A stretch of 64,000 nt of DNA from Monoplex corrugatus (Eukaryota > Mollusca > Gastropoda > Littorinimorpha > Ranellidae). Every line of letters begins with the position of its first letter. Within the stretch, counting starts at the first letter, position 1. Positions 42,690 through 53,771 of this stretch are shown here, piece by piece. The notes under the pieces were generated by a model. That model made no database searches. It was not told the DNA's origin and saw only the letters and a list, made by a program, of their open reading frames with translations. The stretch covers positions 41,280,032 to 41,344,031 of the forward strand of contig JAPXFY010000031.1 in assembly GCA_030674185.1 (NCBI GenBank), in the 5' to 3' direction. A program made the translations under genes and the position numbers.

Positions 42690-42825
42690 TGTATGTGTGC
42701 GTGCGTGTGTGTGCGAGCGTGCGTGCCTGCGTGTGTGTCTGCTTCAGCGCTTAGATTTGATTTTATCAAGATTTTGCGCTATATAAATATTGTAATTATT
42801 ATTATTATTATCATGTGAGGAGAAG
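41924..42825 (+). mobile_element. LINE-B 3' end (L2/CR1-like)
   Basis: Encodes LIRKYLSVETTAKLVLSFIM, RIDYCNSLLSGLPASTIHIL, LHWLPVSKRIQYKLDTMCYK and GPLSWNKLPLSVRQQPTF to the stop at 42478. The 3' UTR contains (TG)n and GCGCTATATAAATATTGTAA followed by (TTA)n. The same 3' end is in the long copy at 58660-61135, with nearly identical protein. Confidence 0.85.
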
Positions 42826-42965
42826 AGTCATAATGATCAAAACCACAAGCTTTAAGCCTTATCGTAAAAGCCCTATGCTTTAGGAATGCCTTGACCTACT
42901 TCCCTCCTCCTATGGTGTGTGGGTTTCATATCGTTGTATTAGTTTGTTAACATAACATTTTGGCT

Positions 42966-44995
42966 GAATCTCAGGGAAGGGGGATAATGGTACACGCTAT
43001 ACTCATACTATAAAGAGAGGGATAATGTTACATTCTATACTGACACTTTGAAGAGAAAGATAATGCTACATGTATATTCTATACTAATACTATGAAAAAG
43101 GGGGATAATGCTGCATTCTATCATGATAGTATGAAGAAGGGGATAATGCTATATTCTATACTGATACTATGAAGAGGGGGATAATGCTACATTCTATACT
43201 GATACTATGAAGAAGGGGATAATGCTACATTCTATACTGATACTATGAAGAGGGGGATAATGCTATATTCTATACTGATACTATGAAGAGGGGGATAATG
43301 CTACATTCTATACTGATACTATGAAGAAGGGGATAATGCTATATTATATACTGATACTATGAAGAAGGGGGATAATGCTACATTCTATACTGATACTATG
43401 AAGAGGGGGATAATGCTACATTCTATACTGATACTATGAAGAAGGGGATAATGCTATATTATATACTGATACTATGAAGAGGGAGATAATGCTATATTCT
43501 ATACTGATACTATGAAGAAGGGGATAATGCTATATTATATACTGATACTATGAAGAAGGGGATAATGCTACATTCTGTACTGATACTATGAAGAAGGGGA
43601 TAACGCTATATTCCATACTGATACCATGAAGAGGGGGATAATGCTACATTATATACTGAAACCATGTAGTGAGGGATAATGCTACATTCTATAATGATAC
43701 TATGAAGAAGGGGATAATGCTACATTCTATACTGATGCTATCAAGAGGGGGATAATGCTACATTCTATACTGATGCTATCAAGAGGGGGATAATGCTACA
43801 TTCTATACTGATGCTATCAAGAGGGGGATAATGCTACATTTTATACTGATGCTATCAAGAGGGGGATAATGCTTCATTCTACACTGATACTATAAAGAGG
43901 GGGATAATGCTGCATTCTATACTGATACTATGAAGAAGGGGGATAATGCAACATTCTATACTGATACCATGTAGAGAGGGATAATGCTACATTCTATACT
44001 GATACCATGTAGAGAGGGATAATGCTACATTCTATAATGATACTATGAAGAAGGGGGGATAATGCTATATTCTGTACTGTGGTATGAAGAGGGGGATAAT
44101 GCTACACTGTATACTGATACTATGAAGAGGGGATAATGTTACATTCTATACTGATACCATGTAGAGAGGGATAATGCTACATTCTATACTGATACTATGA
44201 AGAGAGGGATAATGTTACATTCTATACTGATACTATGAAGAAGGGGGATAATGCTACATTGTATACTGATACTATGAAGAAGGGGGGATAATGCTACATT
44301 CTATACTGTGGTATGAAGAGGGGGATAATGCTACACTGTATACTGATACTACGAAGAGGGGGATAATGCTACACTGTATACTGATATTATGAAGAGGGGG
44401 ATAATGCTACACTATACTGGTACTATGAAGAGGGGGATAATGCTACATTCTGTACTGATGGTATGAAGAGGGGGATAATGCTACACTGTATAATGATACT
44501 ATGAAGAAAGGATAATGCTACATTCTATACTGATGCTTGAAGAGGGGGATAATGCTACACTGTATATTGATACTATGAAGAGGGGGATAATGCTACATTC
44601 TATACTGATACTATGAAGAGGGGGATAATGCTACATTCTATACTGATACTATGAAGAAGGGGGATAATGTTACATTCTATACTGATACTATGAAGAGGGA
44701 GATAATGCTACATTCTATACTGATACTATGAAGAAAGGGGATAATGCTACATTCTATACTGATACTATGAAGAGGGAGATAATGTTACATTCTATACTGA
44801 TACTATGAAGAGGGAGATAATGCTACATTCTATACTGATACTATGAAGAGGGGATAATGTTACATTCTATACTGATACTATGAAGAGGGGGATAATGTTA
44901 CATTCTATACTGATACTATGAAGAGGGGGATAATGTTACATTCTATACTGATACTATGAAGAGGGAGATAATGCTACATTCTATACTGATACTAT
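42966..44995. repeat. 38-bp minisatellite, left part, ~53 copies
   Basis: The unit TACTGATACTATGAAGAGGG plus GGATAATGCTACATTCTA repeats with a 37-39 bp period. Variants include GCTATATTATA, GATGCTATC and CCATGTAGAGAGGG. A LINE interrupts the array at 44996, and it resumes at 47001. Confidence 0.92.
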
Positions 44996-47000
44996 TCTTC
45001 TTCTTCTGCGTTCGCACGTTCACAAGGTCAGTCCAGTCAGGGAGACGAATGTTGTCGTGTCCTCCATGTCCTGTCGGCAGCCATAGAGCTTGGTGCGGAG
45101 GGGAGCTGCCGTCGGCCACACTTGTTCCCTCTGCTCTTGGAAGAGGGGGCAGATCTGAAGGATGTAGTTCTGGTGTCTGTTCTTCCAGACCACAAGGACA
45201 GATAGGTGATGGGGCCAGCTTCATCTTCCTGAACAGGTGGGCATTCAGGCGACAGTGACCTGTTCTGAGCCTGAAGATCGCCACCTGCTGCAGACGGCTA
45301 AGGAGATGGTATGGATCCTTTGAGGTTGTTCTGCAGAAGGCTGCCTTCACAAGGGTCTTCTTCTCCCTGAAGCTAAGGCTTTTTTCTGGTTGTCTTCCTT
45401 TGGCTCCATCTTTGGCAAGCTGGTCTGCTGCTTCGTTTCCAGGTATCCCACAATGGGCCGGAACCCACTGCAGGACCACACGTCGATGCTTGGCGACATC
45501 TTGCAGCTTTTCCATGAGATGTGGAAGTTTGTCCCCTGCAAGTGCTTCCAATACAGACTTTGCATCGGAGAGGAAGACAACTTGGGTGCAGTCGCTCTGA
45601 ATGTCATGAATTAGAGCCGCTGCCTTCATAAGAGCCTCCACTTCTGCTGCATAGTTGGTGCAGTGTTTGCCAGTGGGTATCCCTGCTGTGATGACGTGTC
45701 CGTCAGGAGAGTTGATATGTACGCCCGCTCCTCCATCTGCCACAGCATTGGTTGCCGAGCCATCCGTGTATACGTGAATCCAGGATTCTGCAGGATATTG
45801 CTCGTCGATCATGGCGAGTGTCAGAGTGCGTTTGACGCTGTCATCTTGGGACTCTCCTGGGGTAACTTGAGGGACTGAGGTGGTGATTTGGAGCAACTTG
45901 TAGTCGTTGTTCCAAGGTTGTGGTAGCAGGTCAGAGGTGTTTAGAGGAAGTGTTGTTGGTGTGTCAGCCAGGTGCACCCTGGCAAGCCGTCTAGTTTCGT
46001 GGAGGAAGCTGCTGCGTTTGAGACGGCTCTTGGTTGGTTGGTCCATTCTCTGTCCCATTGGATGGTGTGGCAGAACCTTGATCTTCTCTGCCTGGACCAA
46101 GTTTTTCATGTCTCTTCTCTGCACCAGGGGCTGAATGGCAGTAACTTCCTCCATGGCCTGAATTGGTGTGGATCGCATTGATCCTGTGATGAGACGGAGT
46201 GCTTGGTTCTGGACTTTGTCCAGGGTCTGCAGATGGGTTTTGGCTGCTGTAGACCAGGCTGTAGAACCGTACTCAAGGTGGGGTCTGACCACTCCCTGGT
46301 ACGTTTGCTTGAGCACCTTCTCGTTGGCTCCCCAGCTGGTTCCGGCCAGTTTGCGCAGGATGGCGAGCTTTTGTCTTGCTTTTCTTTCAGCTCTTTCGAT
46401 GTGGGGCTTCCAGGTCTGCCGCTTGTCGAAGGTGACACCAAGGTATGTAACTTCCTCATCTTTCTTCAATGGGGTGTCACCAAGTTTGATGGTGCCAGAT
46501 TTCTGCTTGGATGACAGGGTGAAGAGTGCCGTGGAGGACTTGTCTTTATTAATCGAGATGTTCCACTCTTCTGCCCATGCTGCCAGTTTGTCTGCTGCTA
46601 GCTGCATTCTGTAGGTGGCAGTGGTGGTGAACTCCTCCTTGCACCATATCACCAGGTCATCCGCGTATAGTGCTGCATGGATGCCTTTTGGCAGATCTTT
46701 TATGAGGTCATTAATGAAGACCAAGAAGAGTGTGGGGGAGAGAACTCCACCTTGAGGGACTCCATGTCGCAAGAGAACTTTCTTGCCTTTGCGTCCGTTG
46801 ACTGTGACTCGTGCTCTGCGGTTGTGGAGGTAGGCTCGGATCCACCGTAGCATATTGCCTCCAACTCCACATCTCTGCAGCTTCACCAAGAGGCCATCAG
46901 TCCAGACCTTGTCAAAGGCTTTCTGCAGGTCGATCCAGGCAGCAAAGACAACTTTCTGTTCCTGGAACGCGTCTTCAATTTCTTGGGAAAGGAAGGTGGC
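44996..47000 (-). mobile_element. I-like LINE (RT + RNase H) inserted in the 38-bp minisatellite
   Basis: The frame is open from the first base at 47000. RT motifs: WIDLQKAFDKVW, LRHGVPQGGVLSPTLFLVF, ALYADDLVIW (catalytic Asp pair), EVTYLGVTFDKRQTW and RPHLEYGSTAW. RNase H follows: WIHVYTDGSATNAVADGGAG, NYAAEVEALMKAA, VFLSDAKSVLEAL and WVPAHCGIPGNEAADQLAK. The C-terminal CPCG zinc-like motif then meets a one-base insertion near 45160-45175, after which the normal terminus lies in another frame with its stop just before the GAA-rich tail. RT plus RNase H places it in the I/Nimb group. 5' truncated. CTATACTGATACTAT flanks both sides (44981-44995, 47001-47015). Confidence 0.9.
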
Positions 47001-47290
47001 CTATACTGATACTATGAAGAAGGGGGATAATGCTACACTGTATACTGATATTATGAAGAGGGGGATAATGCTACATTGTATACTGATACTATGAAGAGGG
47101 GGATAATGCTACATTCTATACTGATGCTATGAGGAAGGGATAATGCTACATTATATACTATACTATGAAGAGGGGGATAATGCTACATTATATACTATAC
47201 TATGAAGAGGGGGATAATGCTACACTCTATACTTATACTATGAAGAAGGGATAATGCTACATTCTATACTGATACCATGAAGAAAACCTT
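47001..47290. repeat. 38-bp minisatellite, right part, ~7.5 copies
   Basis: Same unit as at 42966-44995, in phase with it across the LINE. Confidence 0.92.
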
Positions 47291-47554
47291 GGTGTTTACC
47301 CTCTGCAGAATAAAGTTACACTGCACCATAAGAGCAAACCAGAGGCAGAAGTACTCCTGCGTCCATCTGTAATTCGTCATCACTACTTTATTTGCTAGTC
47401 CAATAACAACAGACCGTTCCATACCACACATTAGCAATATCCACCAAGGGGTGGGGTGGGGTGGGGGTGGGATCGTTGGATCATTCCTGGAATACGGAGT
47501 CACAGTAATATGAGACCCCTACCATAAGCAAGGCATTGATCGCCTTGAAAGTGT
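47291..47554. other. Intergenic, nothing recognised
   Basis: Contains a G-rich GGGGTGGGGTGGGGTGGGGG tract at about 47448-47470 that could form a G-quadruplex. Confidence 0.4.
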
Positions 47555-47748
47555 TAAGATATGGCAGCCTGGTTGGCTGGTGACTGCACCTTCAGGTTGC
47601 ATAACTCATTGGCTGGTGACTACACCTCCAGGTTGCATAACTGATTGGCTGGTGACTGCACCTTCAGGTTGCATAACTGATTGGCTGGTGACTGCACCTT
47701 CAGGTTGCATAACTGATTAGCTGCTGACTGCACCTTCAGGTTGCATAA
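47555..47748. repeat. 36-bp tandem repeat, 5 copies
   Basis: The unit TGATTGGCTGGTGACTGCAC plus CTTCAGGTTGCATAAC repeats five times, almost without divergence. Confidence 0.9.
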
Positions 47749-48290
47749 CCTAAGTATTCCAAGACGACTAACTGCCGAAAGACTGAAGACTTCACCTACA
47801 CTTGATTTTTATATGTACAAGGTGGCTGAGGGGCTGATGCCTGCTATTCCTGCTCACACTTTCTTCACACCTGTTAACAGGAACAAAAGGAAAATACAAC
47901 CAAAGATCTCATTTGCCAATCGTATGATGGAAACTTCATTACCATGCGGCTATCAGATCACTACAACAGAGCACTAACATCTGTAATAGAATCTTGATAT
48001 TCATTGTTGAACCTCCAATGCATAAAATGTCACTATGTGTGTCTGTATGCTGTATGGAGTTCGTATATAGGCAATGTCTTTTCATATGCACATGATTTTT
48101 GTGATGCCTTATTGTATGTTTGGTGTCCGTTTGATGTGGAGCAAAACGTGAATAAAAAGTTTATTAAAAGAATCTCTAAAAGTCGTATTGAACTATACAG
48201 AAATTCAATTTTCATAACGACAATCATAGACTGGAACTATCTTGGAGTAGAAGCAATCCAAGACCCATCAGATGGTTGCTTCTAAACATG
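47749..48290 (+). mobile_element. Probable LINE ORF2 C-terminal remnant (LINE-D)
   Basis: The frames NLSIPRRLTAERLKTSPTLD and, further on, ELYRNSIFITTIIDWNYLGV resemble the C-terminal 'L..RR...M...YK' and 'SFF.RT..DWN.L' blocks of LINE ORF2 proteins. Weak match. Confidence 0.4.
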
Positions 48291-48517
48291 TGACAGACCA
48301 GTATCCTGATCTACTAATGCACTGAGCTAGTGCAATAACCTACCCTGTTCCATCATATTTATGCCAGTCGTGGATTCTGCAATATAAAATCATCAAGATC
48401 AAGAAGACTGCCGATTCTTGGAGTGACAGTTACGAATAGGTTAGACTATGCTCAGGCAAGTGTTTCAAAAGAGCTGTAAGACCTGGCTACATCGCTGAGT
48501 GTTTCTGTTGAAATTAT

Positions 48518-49400
48518 TGTTATTGGTATTTTTGTTTAAAAGCCTAACCGACTGCGTAGAGCATTATCAGAGCTATAACCGCTTCAAAACACAAAACTTC
48601 AACAGGGTAAAAAAAAAAAAAAAAAAAAAAAAGAAAATTAAGTGTACATATCAATGCATTCGCGCACATAATCTAAGGACATGCCCCTGGCGTTGACCAC
48701 TCCATCCAATTCATCGCACATGGAAGGACTTATTGATGTTGCTACGGTATTATTATTATTACATAATTTGTGTTAAATCCTAGCTGATTACTAAGTCATA
48801 TCAGGACTGACCATCTCTAACAAAACACACACATAACGCACATCGATGACCTTGAAAAAGGAAAACCGAAAAAAGAAAATAAAGTACACTTACCATCGCA
48901 CTCTTGAAATAATCTAAGGATGTGCTCCTGGTGTTGGCCATTCCGTTGAATTTATTACCAGGGGTATTTAAGAAAAAGAAACCTGAATACAAATGCATAA
49001 ACACAACAACATTATATACAAACTGACTTACATCACCTGAAATTGCACCCAGCACTTCACACTTCCTTACAAGTAAAGATGGAACTGACATATGTAACCA
49101 CTATCAATCTCAAAATACAAGTATGTAAAGCTTTATTTAAAACATAAAGGTGAATGGATTAACAAGACAGAAAATGGGAAAGGAAGGGACGAAAGAAAAC
49201 AAAGGAACAAGGCAGAGTTTAAACAGACAGAAAATGGTAAAAAGGAAGAGATGACAGAAAGCAAAGGAGCAAGGCACAAAGATTGACAGAAAAGTAGAAT
49301 TTTCTACCTCAGAATTTCCAGGTGGGGCTACTGTTTATACTGAAAGGTCTCCTGGCATCCCCAAGGGAGATAGATTTGCCATAGATTACGTCTTTCAGCA
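48518..49400 (-). repeat. R1, copies 7 and 8 in tandem
   Basis: 48518-48725 is an R1 3' end (TTTAAAAGCCTAACCGACTG ... ATCTAAGGACATGCCCCTGG). 48778-49375 is a longer copy ending at GGTCTCCTGGCATCCCC, with an internal duplication of the AGACAGAAAATGG segment. Both are in minus orientation. Confidence 0.7.
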
Positions 49401-49517
49401 GCACCATAAAACGTTGTACATTCAGCTGAAACCAGACCAAAAAAAATATTTCATACACAAACCTGAACACAACATGACCAAACACACAAGAACTACTCAA
49501 TTACTACACACAATTCC

Positions 49518-49518
49518 A

Positions 49519-49590
<72 letters not shown>

Positions 49591-49595
49591 CAATC
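49518..49595. repeat. (CA)n microsatellite
   Basis: Perfect CA runs with two short interruptions. Confidence 0.9.
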
Positions 49596-50586
49596 ATATC
49601 AACCAGCCGACCAACTTCACAAGAACAAAACGTGCCACTCTCTGCCTGGATAAAAAAACAACAACTTTTATTCCAGAACTCAAAAGCAAAATGTGCTTTG
49701 ATAATAATATTCACAAACGTGTATAATAATAAAATCTTCAAGAGACGACATAAATCATGTATAACTTTGTGTGCAAATATAATCACAAGCACAACAAAAT
49801 GAACTGCAATCAGAACACAAAATGGACGATTCTCACAAAATTGGACGATTCTTTGTTGACATACATGTATATTGCTGAGTACTAGTAATCAATCTTAAAC
49901 TGCTAACAACTTTCCATGATCAAACGTCTCACAGAAAAGAGTATCACAAACATTAAAGTAAATGAATATATTTCAACATTTCAAATAGTTCAGTTCAGCC
50001 AACCATTGGAGCCATATCAAGGCTAACATCACAATAAAAACATCTCCAAGTTTAAATGGAAAAACGAATCAATCAGTCACATGACTGCCCTTTCAACTGT
50101 ATATGTTTTAAAAATCTTTCCCAGAAATGTAAGGTAAACTCTACCAATCTCTCATAAAAACTTGAGAATTGCGTCTGGAGGAATATATTTTGAAGAGGTT
50201 CTTTGAAGGGTCTGCTGTATAGTGCTTATGTTCGTTCTTTGATTTAACGTCTTTTCACTATGAGTGATATCAGACGGAAAAAAAAAAAAATATTGTGAGA
50301 TGAGAGATGGGCGGGTTGGTTTGGGGCATAGAGGAGACAGAGTTGTAGACATAAGTAGGTGGGAAAATAGAAAAATGGAACAAGAACTTAACACTAACAT
50401 TTAACATCAACAATGTGTATGGAAAATTTAACTCTAAAGTACAAACTTCATAAACTTAATTAAAGTAATGCATTAACAGGACTGTGAACCAACGATTCTG
50501 AAATTTTAACTGACAAAAATTGATCGAAGTTACTTCTAGTGCTTATGTCTCACGTCATGCAAGTCCAGCATTCAGTAAGGTGGTGT
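49596..50586. other. Intergenic, nothing recognised
   Basis: AT-rich, no family similarity. ACAAAATGGACGATTCTCAC and ACAAAATTGGACGATTCTTT are a local duplication near 49818-49855. Confidence 0.4.
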
Positions 50587-50775
50587 TTAACCCTATGACT
50601 CCTGCACCCCCCCACCAATTGCAAAACTTAATCCTTTGACTCCCTCACCCTACCCGCCAGTTTCCAACAGGAAGCTGACGGATAGGGTGAGAGTCAAAGG
50701 ATCAAGTTTTTGCTTTGCTAGCACGGTTGACAATGCAGGATGCTGCTGGACAGGGTGCGTGCAGTCAAAGGTTAA
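50587..50775 (+). mobile_element. Family H palindromic repeat, copy 10
   Basis: TTAACCCTATGACTCC at the left, hairpin CTACCCGCCAGTTTCCAACA GGAAGCTGACGGATAGGG in the centre, signature TTTGCTAGCACGGTTGACAA, and end AGTCAAAGGTTAA. The only copy beyond 20 kb that I found. Confidence 0.75.
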
Positions 50776-51150
50776 TACTGAATGGCTTGTCGCATGGTAT
50801 ACACCATGTTTCATTTTCATTTTTTGAAAGGTATGAGTGAGTTTTGGGTGTGCTGATCCGTGTGTAGTCTGCATAAAATTGCATATTTCCTACAGTTCCC
50901 AAGAACAGGTGGGAGAATCTGTTGAAGGTCTGGAAGGATTTGGAAACATTTGTTATCTGTCTGGTTCTTCCAATGCTTTTACCAGAGATTTTTCACTAAG
51001 TTTGTGCTTCAGGTGTCAGATTTGTGTCAGGGATGAAGAATTACGTTCGAATTTGTGTAAACCAGTTTCGCAACTGGAATTAACAACCAACTTCTGGGTT
51101 CACATATTTCTGTTGAACTCAGCCGTACAAGACTGCATGTACAGATTATA
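50776..51150. other. Intergenic, one unassigned open frame
   Basis: A 107-codon plus-strand frame (50837-51160) has no recognisable motif, and I do not call it a gene. Confidence 0.35.
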
Positions 51151-51500
51151 CACTTATTAATGCATAACGTATCAAATTACTCATCAATACTCTCTCACCT
51201 GTCTCACCTGTTGGCGTCACCAGGTTTGATGTTGGCTGCTGCACCTCTGGATGCCACCATCTCCCTCCAGGCCGCTGTCTTGACTTTTGTGGACAATTTC
51301 TTGAATACTTAGGCCACTGATGTTGGTTATGTTTTTGATATTTGAGATTGGAGGTCCGTCTTTCTTCCGTTTTGCCACTGTTTTTCCTTGAAAGATGGTT
51401 GCCATGAGGTCCGTGTTCTTGATGCGTGACACATCTCCAATGTATTTTAGTCTTCTCTTGTTGATGTCTGTTAGTAGTCTTCTGTAAAAATATACTAATG
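51150..51500 (-). mobile_element. LINE-C 3' ORF2 remnant
   Basis: Encodes [40 protein letters not shown] and [19 protein letters not shown], matching 12900-13200. Confidence 0.72.
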
Positions 51501-51599
51501 TACAAAATTCTAATATGCTCATCAATTCACAAACATGTCAAATGTACCATTGAAGACAACGATGTATAAATATCCAATATGAATACAAATATTTATATA

Positions 51600-52083
51600 T
51601 ATATATTACTGCACAAAACATACAAATATTCGCAATGCACAAGTGCAGAAATATACTCACTAATGCACAAATGTACAAATATACTCATCAATGTATGAAA
51701 ATAAAATTATTTTATCAGTGCACAAACATGCAAATCATCTCATTAACACATGAAAATGCAAATCATCTCATCAATGCACAAATGTGCAAATCATCTCATC
51801 AATATACATATGTAGAAATATACTCATTAATGCAAAATTGCAAAAATGCACAATATACTCATCAATGCATAAAAATACAAATCATCTCATCAATGCACAA
51901 ATATACAAATCATCTCATAAATGTACACAGATTATCTCATCAATGTACAAAGGTACAAATCATCTCGTAAATGTACACAAATCATCTCATCAATGTACAA
52001 ACGTACAAATCATCTCATCGATGCACAAATGTACAAATCATCTCTTCAATGCACAAACGTACAAATCATCTCTTCAATGCACA

Positions 52084-52090
<7 letters not shown>
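51600..52090. repeat. Irregular ~26-30-bp minisatellite
   Basis: Units of the form ACAAATCATCTCATCAATGC plus ACAAATGT repeat about 16 times with frequent length changes. The open frames are repeat artefacts. Confidence 0.85.
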
Positions 52091-52174
<84 letters not shown>

Positions 52175-52266
52175 GTGTGGTGAGAGAGAGAGAGAGAGAC
52201 TGTGTGTGTGAATGTTTGAGAGTGTGCGTGTATGAGCATGTGGGTGTGTTTGAGCATACGTGTGTA

Positions 52267-52307
<41 letters not shown>

Positions 52308-52320
52308 CAAGTGTTGAACG
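52084..52320. repeat. (TG)n and (GA)n microsatellites
   Basis: A pure TG run of about 85 bp is followed by GA runs at 52181-52200 and 52270-52305. Confidence 0.92.
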
Positions 52321-52605
52321 TGTGAGCGAGTGAGCAAGTATGTGTAAGTGCGAGTGTGAGTTTGTGTGAGTGCTTGCAAGTAGAGCATGCGTGTGTACAT
52401 GTGCATGGCATTTTCGCAAAATGTCAGTTAAAATGCCGAGCTACCTATGGTGTCCTGACATAAGTGGGGAAATCTCAGCAGTGCAACCAGTATTTCCTCA
52501 CTCATGGTACAGGCTTCTGTCTGGGTATGCGTATGCACGTGTTTTTGTCCTCTTCTTCACAGTGCTCCCATCTAAAGAACAAAATAAATTTCTCAAGTGT
52601 GTGCC

Positions 52606-53050
52606 AGTCGCCGTGGTGTAGTGATTACCGCAATGGATACTGACTGCAAGATTGTGGGTTCGAATCCTCATCAGTCCCATCAAAAACCATTGTGGGATTT
52701 TTTGGTTCCAACCGGCTCTCACCCAGACTAGAGCATGTTATGGGGTCATCAGGAAGACTGGGACCAAAGAGTCAAATCTCATTCGCTTCAAGGATACGTC
52801 ATTGAGGTGTTATTCAAGTCACCTGACCAACTCTGCAAGTGTCTGCATCTCTCGGGCCTGGTTGATGCCAGGATATATTATGACAGTGCGCGTGAGTACA
52901 GCCCTGTCATGCAGTCTCCATCTTAGATGTAAGTTCATAGCATCATAATTATCATCCTCATCGTTGTCATCATCATTACACTGTGAAAATTGTGCTAGCT
53001 TCTATGGCCATTAAGTTGGCATGGAAAATGGGTACCAAAAAAGGTGAGAA
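52606..53050 (+). mobile_element. tRNA-derived SINE-1, copy 2
   Basis: The head CCGTGGTGTAGTGATTACCG (A box) and TTGTGGGTTCGAATCC (B box) is intact. The body runs through GGAAGACTGGGACCAAAGAG, TCTCGGGCCTGGTTGATGCC and CTTCTATGGCCATTAAG. It matches 10893-11320. Confidence 0.82.
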
Positions 53051-53189
53051 TAAAGGAAACTCCCTACATGCAATACCTCCCCCCCAAAAAAAATCTAGTG
53101 TGATTGAATTACTGTGAAAATAATCCTACATGTTGTAAATAATGACCTTATGGTGATACAACAGCATTGCCCAACTGCCCAGAGATTTC

Positions 53190-53640
53190 TGCCACTCATC
53201 ATCATCATCATCATCATCATGTGCCCTGCTGCATGGCGTTGCTGATCATGGCCCTCCATATGCATCTATCCCTTGTCGCTGCAAGCACATCTTCCAACCT
53301 ACCTGTCCTCAGCCATTCTTCAAGTCTGTTCAACATCCGCTCCCTGCGTCTACCCAGTGTTCTCTTTCCCTCTAGCTTTCCTGTTATGACCAGGTGCTCG
53401 AGTTCCCCTTTCCTCATAAAATGGCCTATAAATGTTGCCTCTCTTTTCCTTATCTTCCTTATCAATAATCTTTTTTGTGTCTGCCTCCATCAAGATTGTC
53501 TCGTTTGTTTTCTTTGCTGTCCATGGAACTCTCAACATTCTTCTTAGAAACCACATTTCATTTGCCTCAATCTTCTTCTGGCTTTGCTTGTTGACTGTCC
53601 ACATCTCACAACCGTATAACACTACAACAGCACAAAATGA
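53190..53640 (-). mobile_element. LINE-A 3' end next to the inositol dehydrogenase stop codon
   Basis: The minus strand encodes [57 protein letters not shown] and ISNAMQQGT with stop, then a (CATCAT)n tail at 53196-53220. It begins about 30 bp after the stop of the gene at 53668. Confidence 0.82.
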
Positions 53641-53667
53641 ATACAAAAATAGACTGTGATTTCAGGC

Positions 53668-53771
53668 TTAAAACTCCACGGGTCTCTGTGTCCTGGCAGC
53701 AGTGGTGACAGCGTCAGCCAACGACATGGCTGCTAATGTGTCCTCACATGTCACACCCAGCTCAGCCCGAC
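53668..53771 (-). CDS. Inositol dehydrogenase-like terminal exon
   Basis: Acceptor GTGTTTCAG|GTCGG, stop TAA at 53670-53668. The last residues are RTQRPVEF. Confidence 0.85.

Noticed and set aside
42966..44995. Regularly spaced direct repeats suggestive of a CRISPR array
   Set aside because: Units are contiguous with no unique spacers, in an animal genome; it is a minisatellite.
44943..44995. C-terminal extension of the I-like LINE ORF into the minisatellite
   Set aside because: The frame only runs on because a one-base insertion near 45160-45175 bypasses the element's own stop.
50837..51160. 107-codon plus-strand ORF
   Set aside because: No recognisable domain, no promoter or splice signals; ends in AT-rich DNA. 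Length is compatible with chance.
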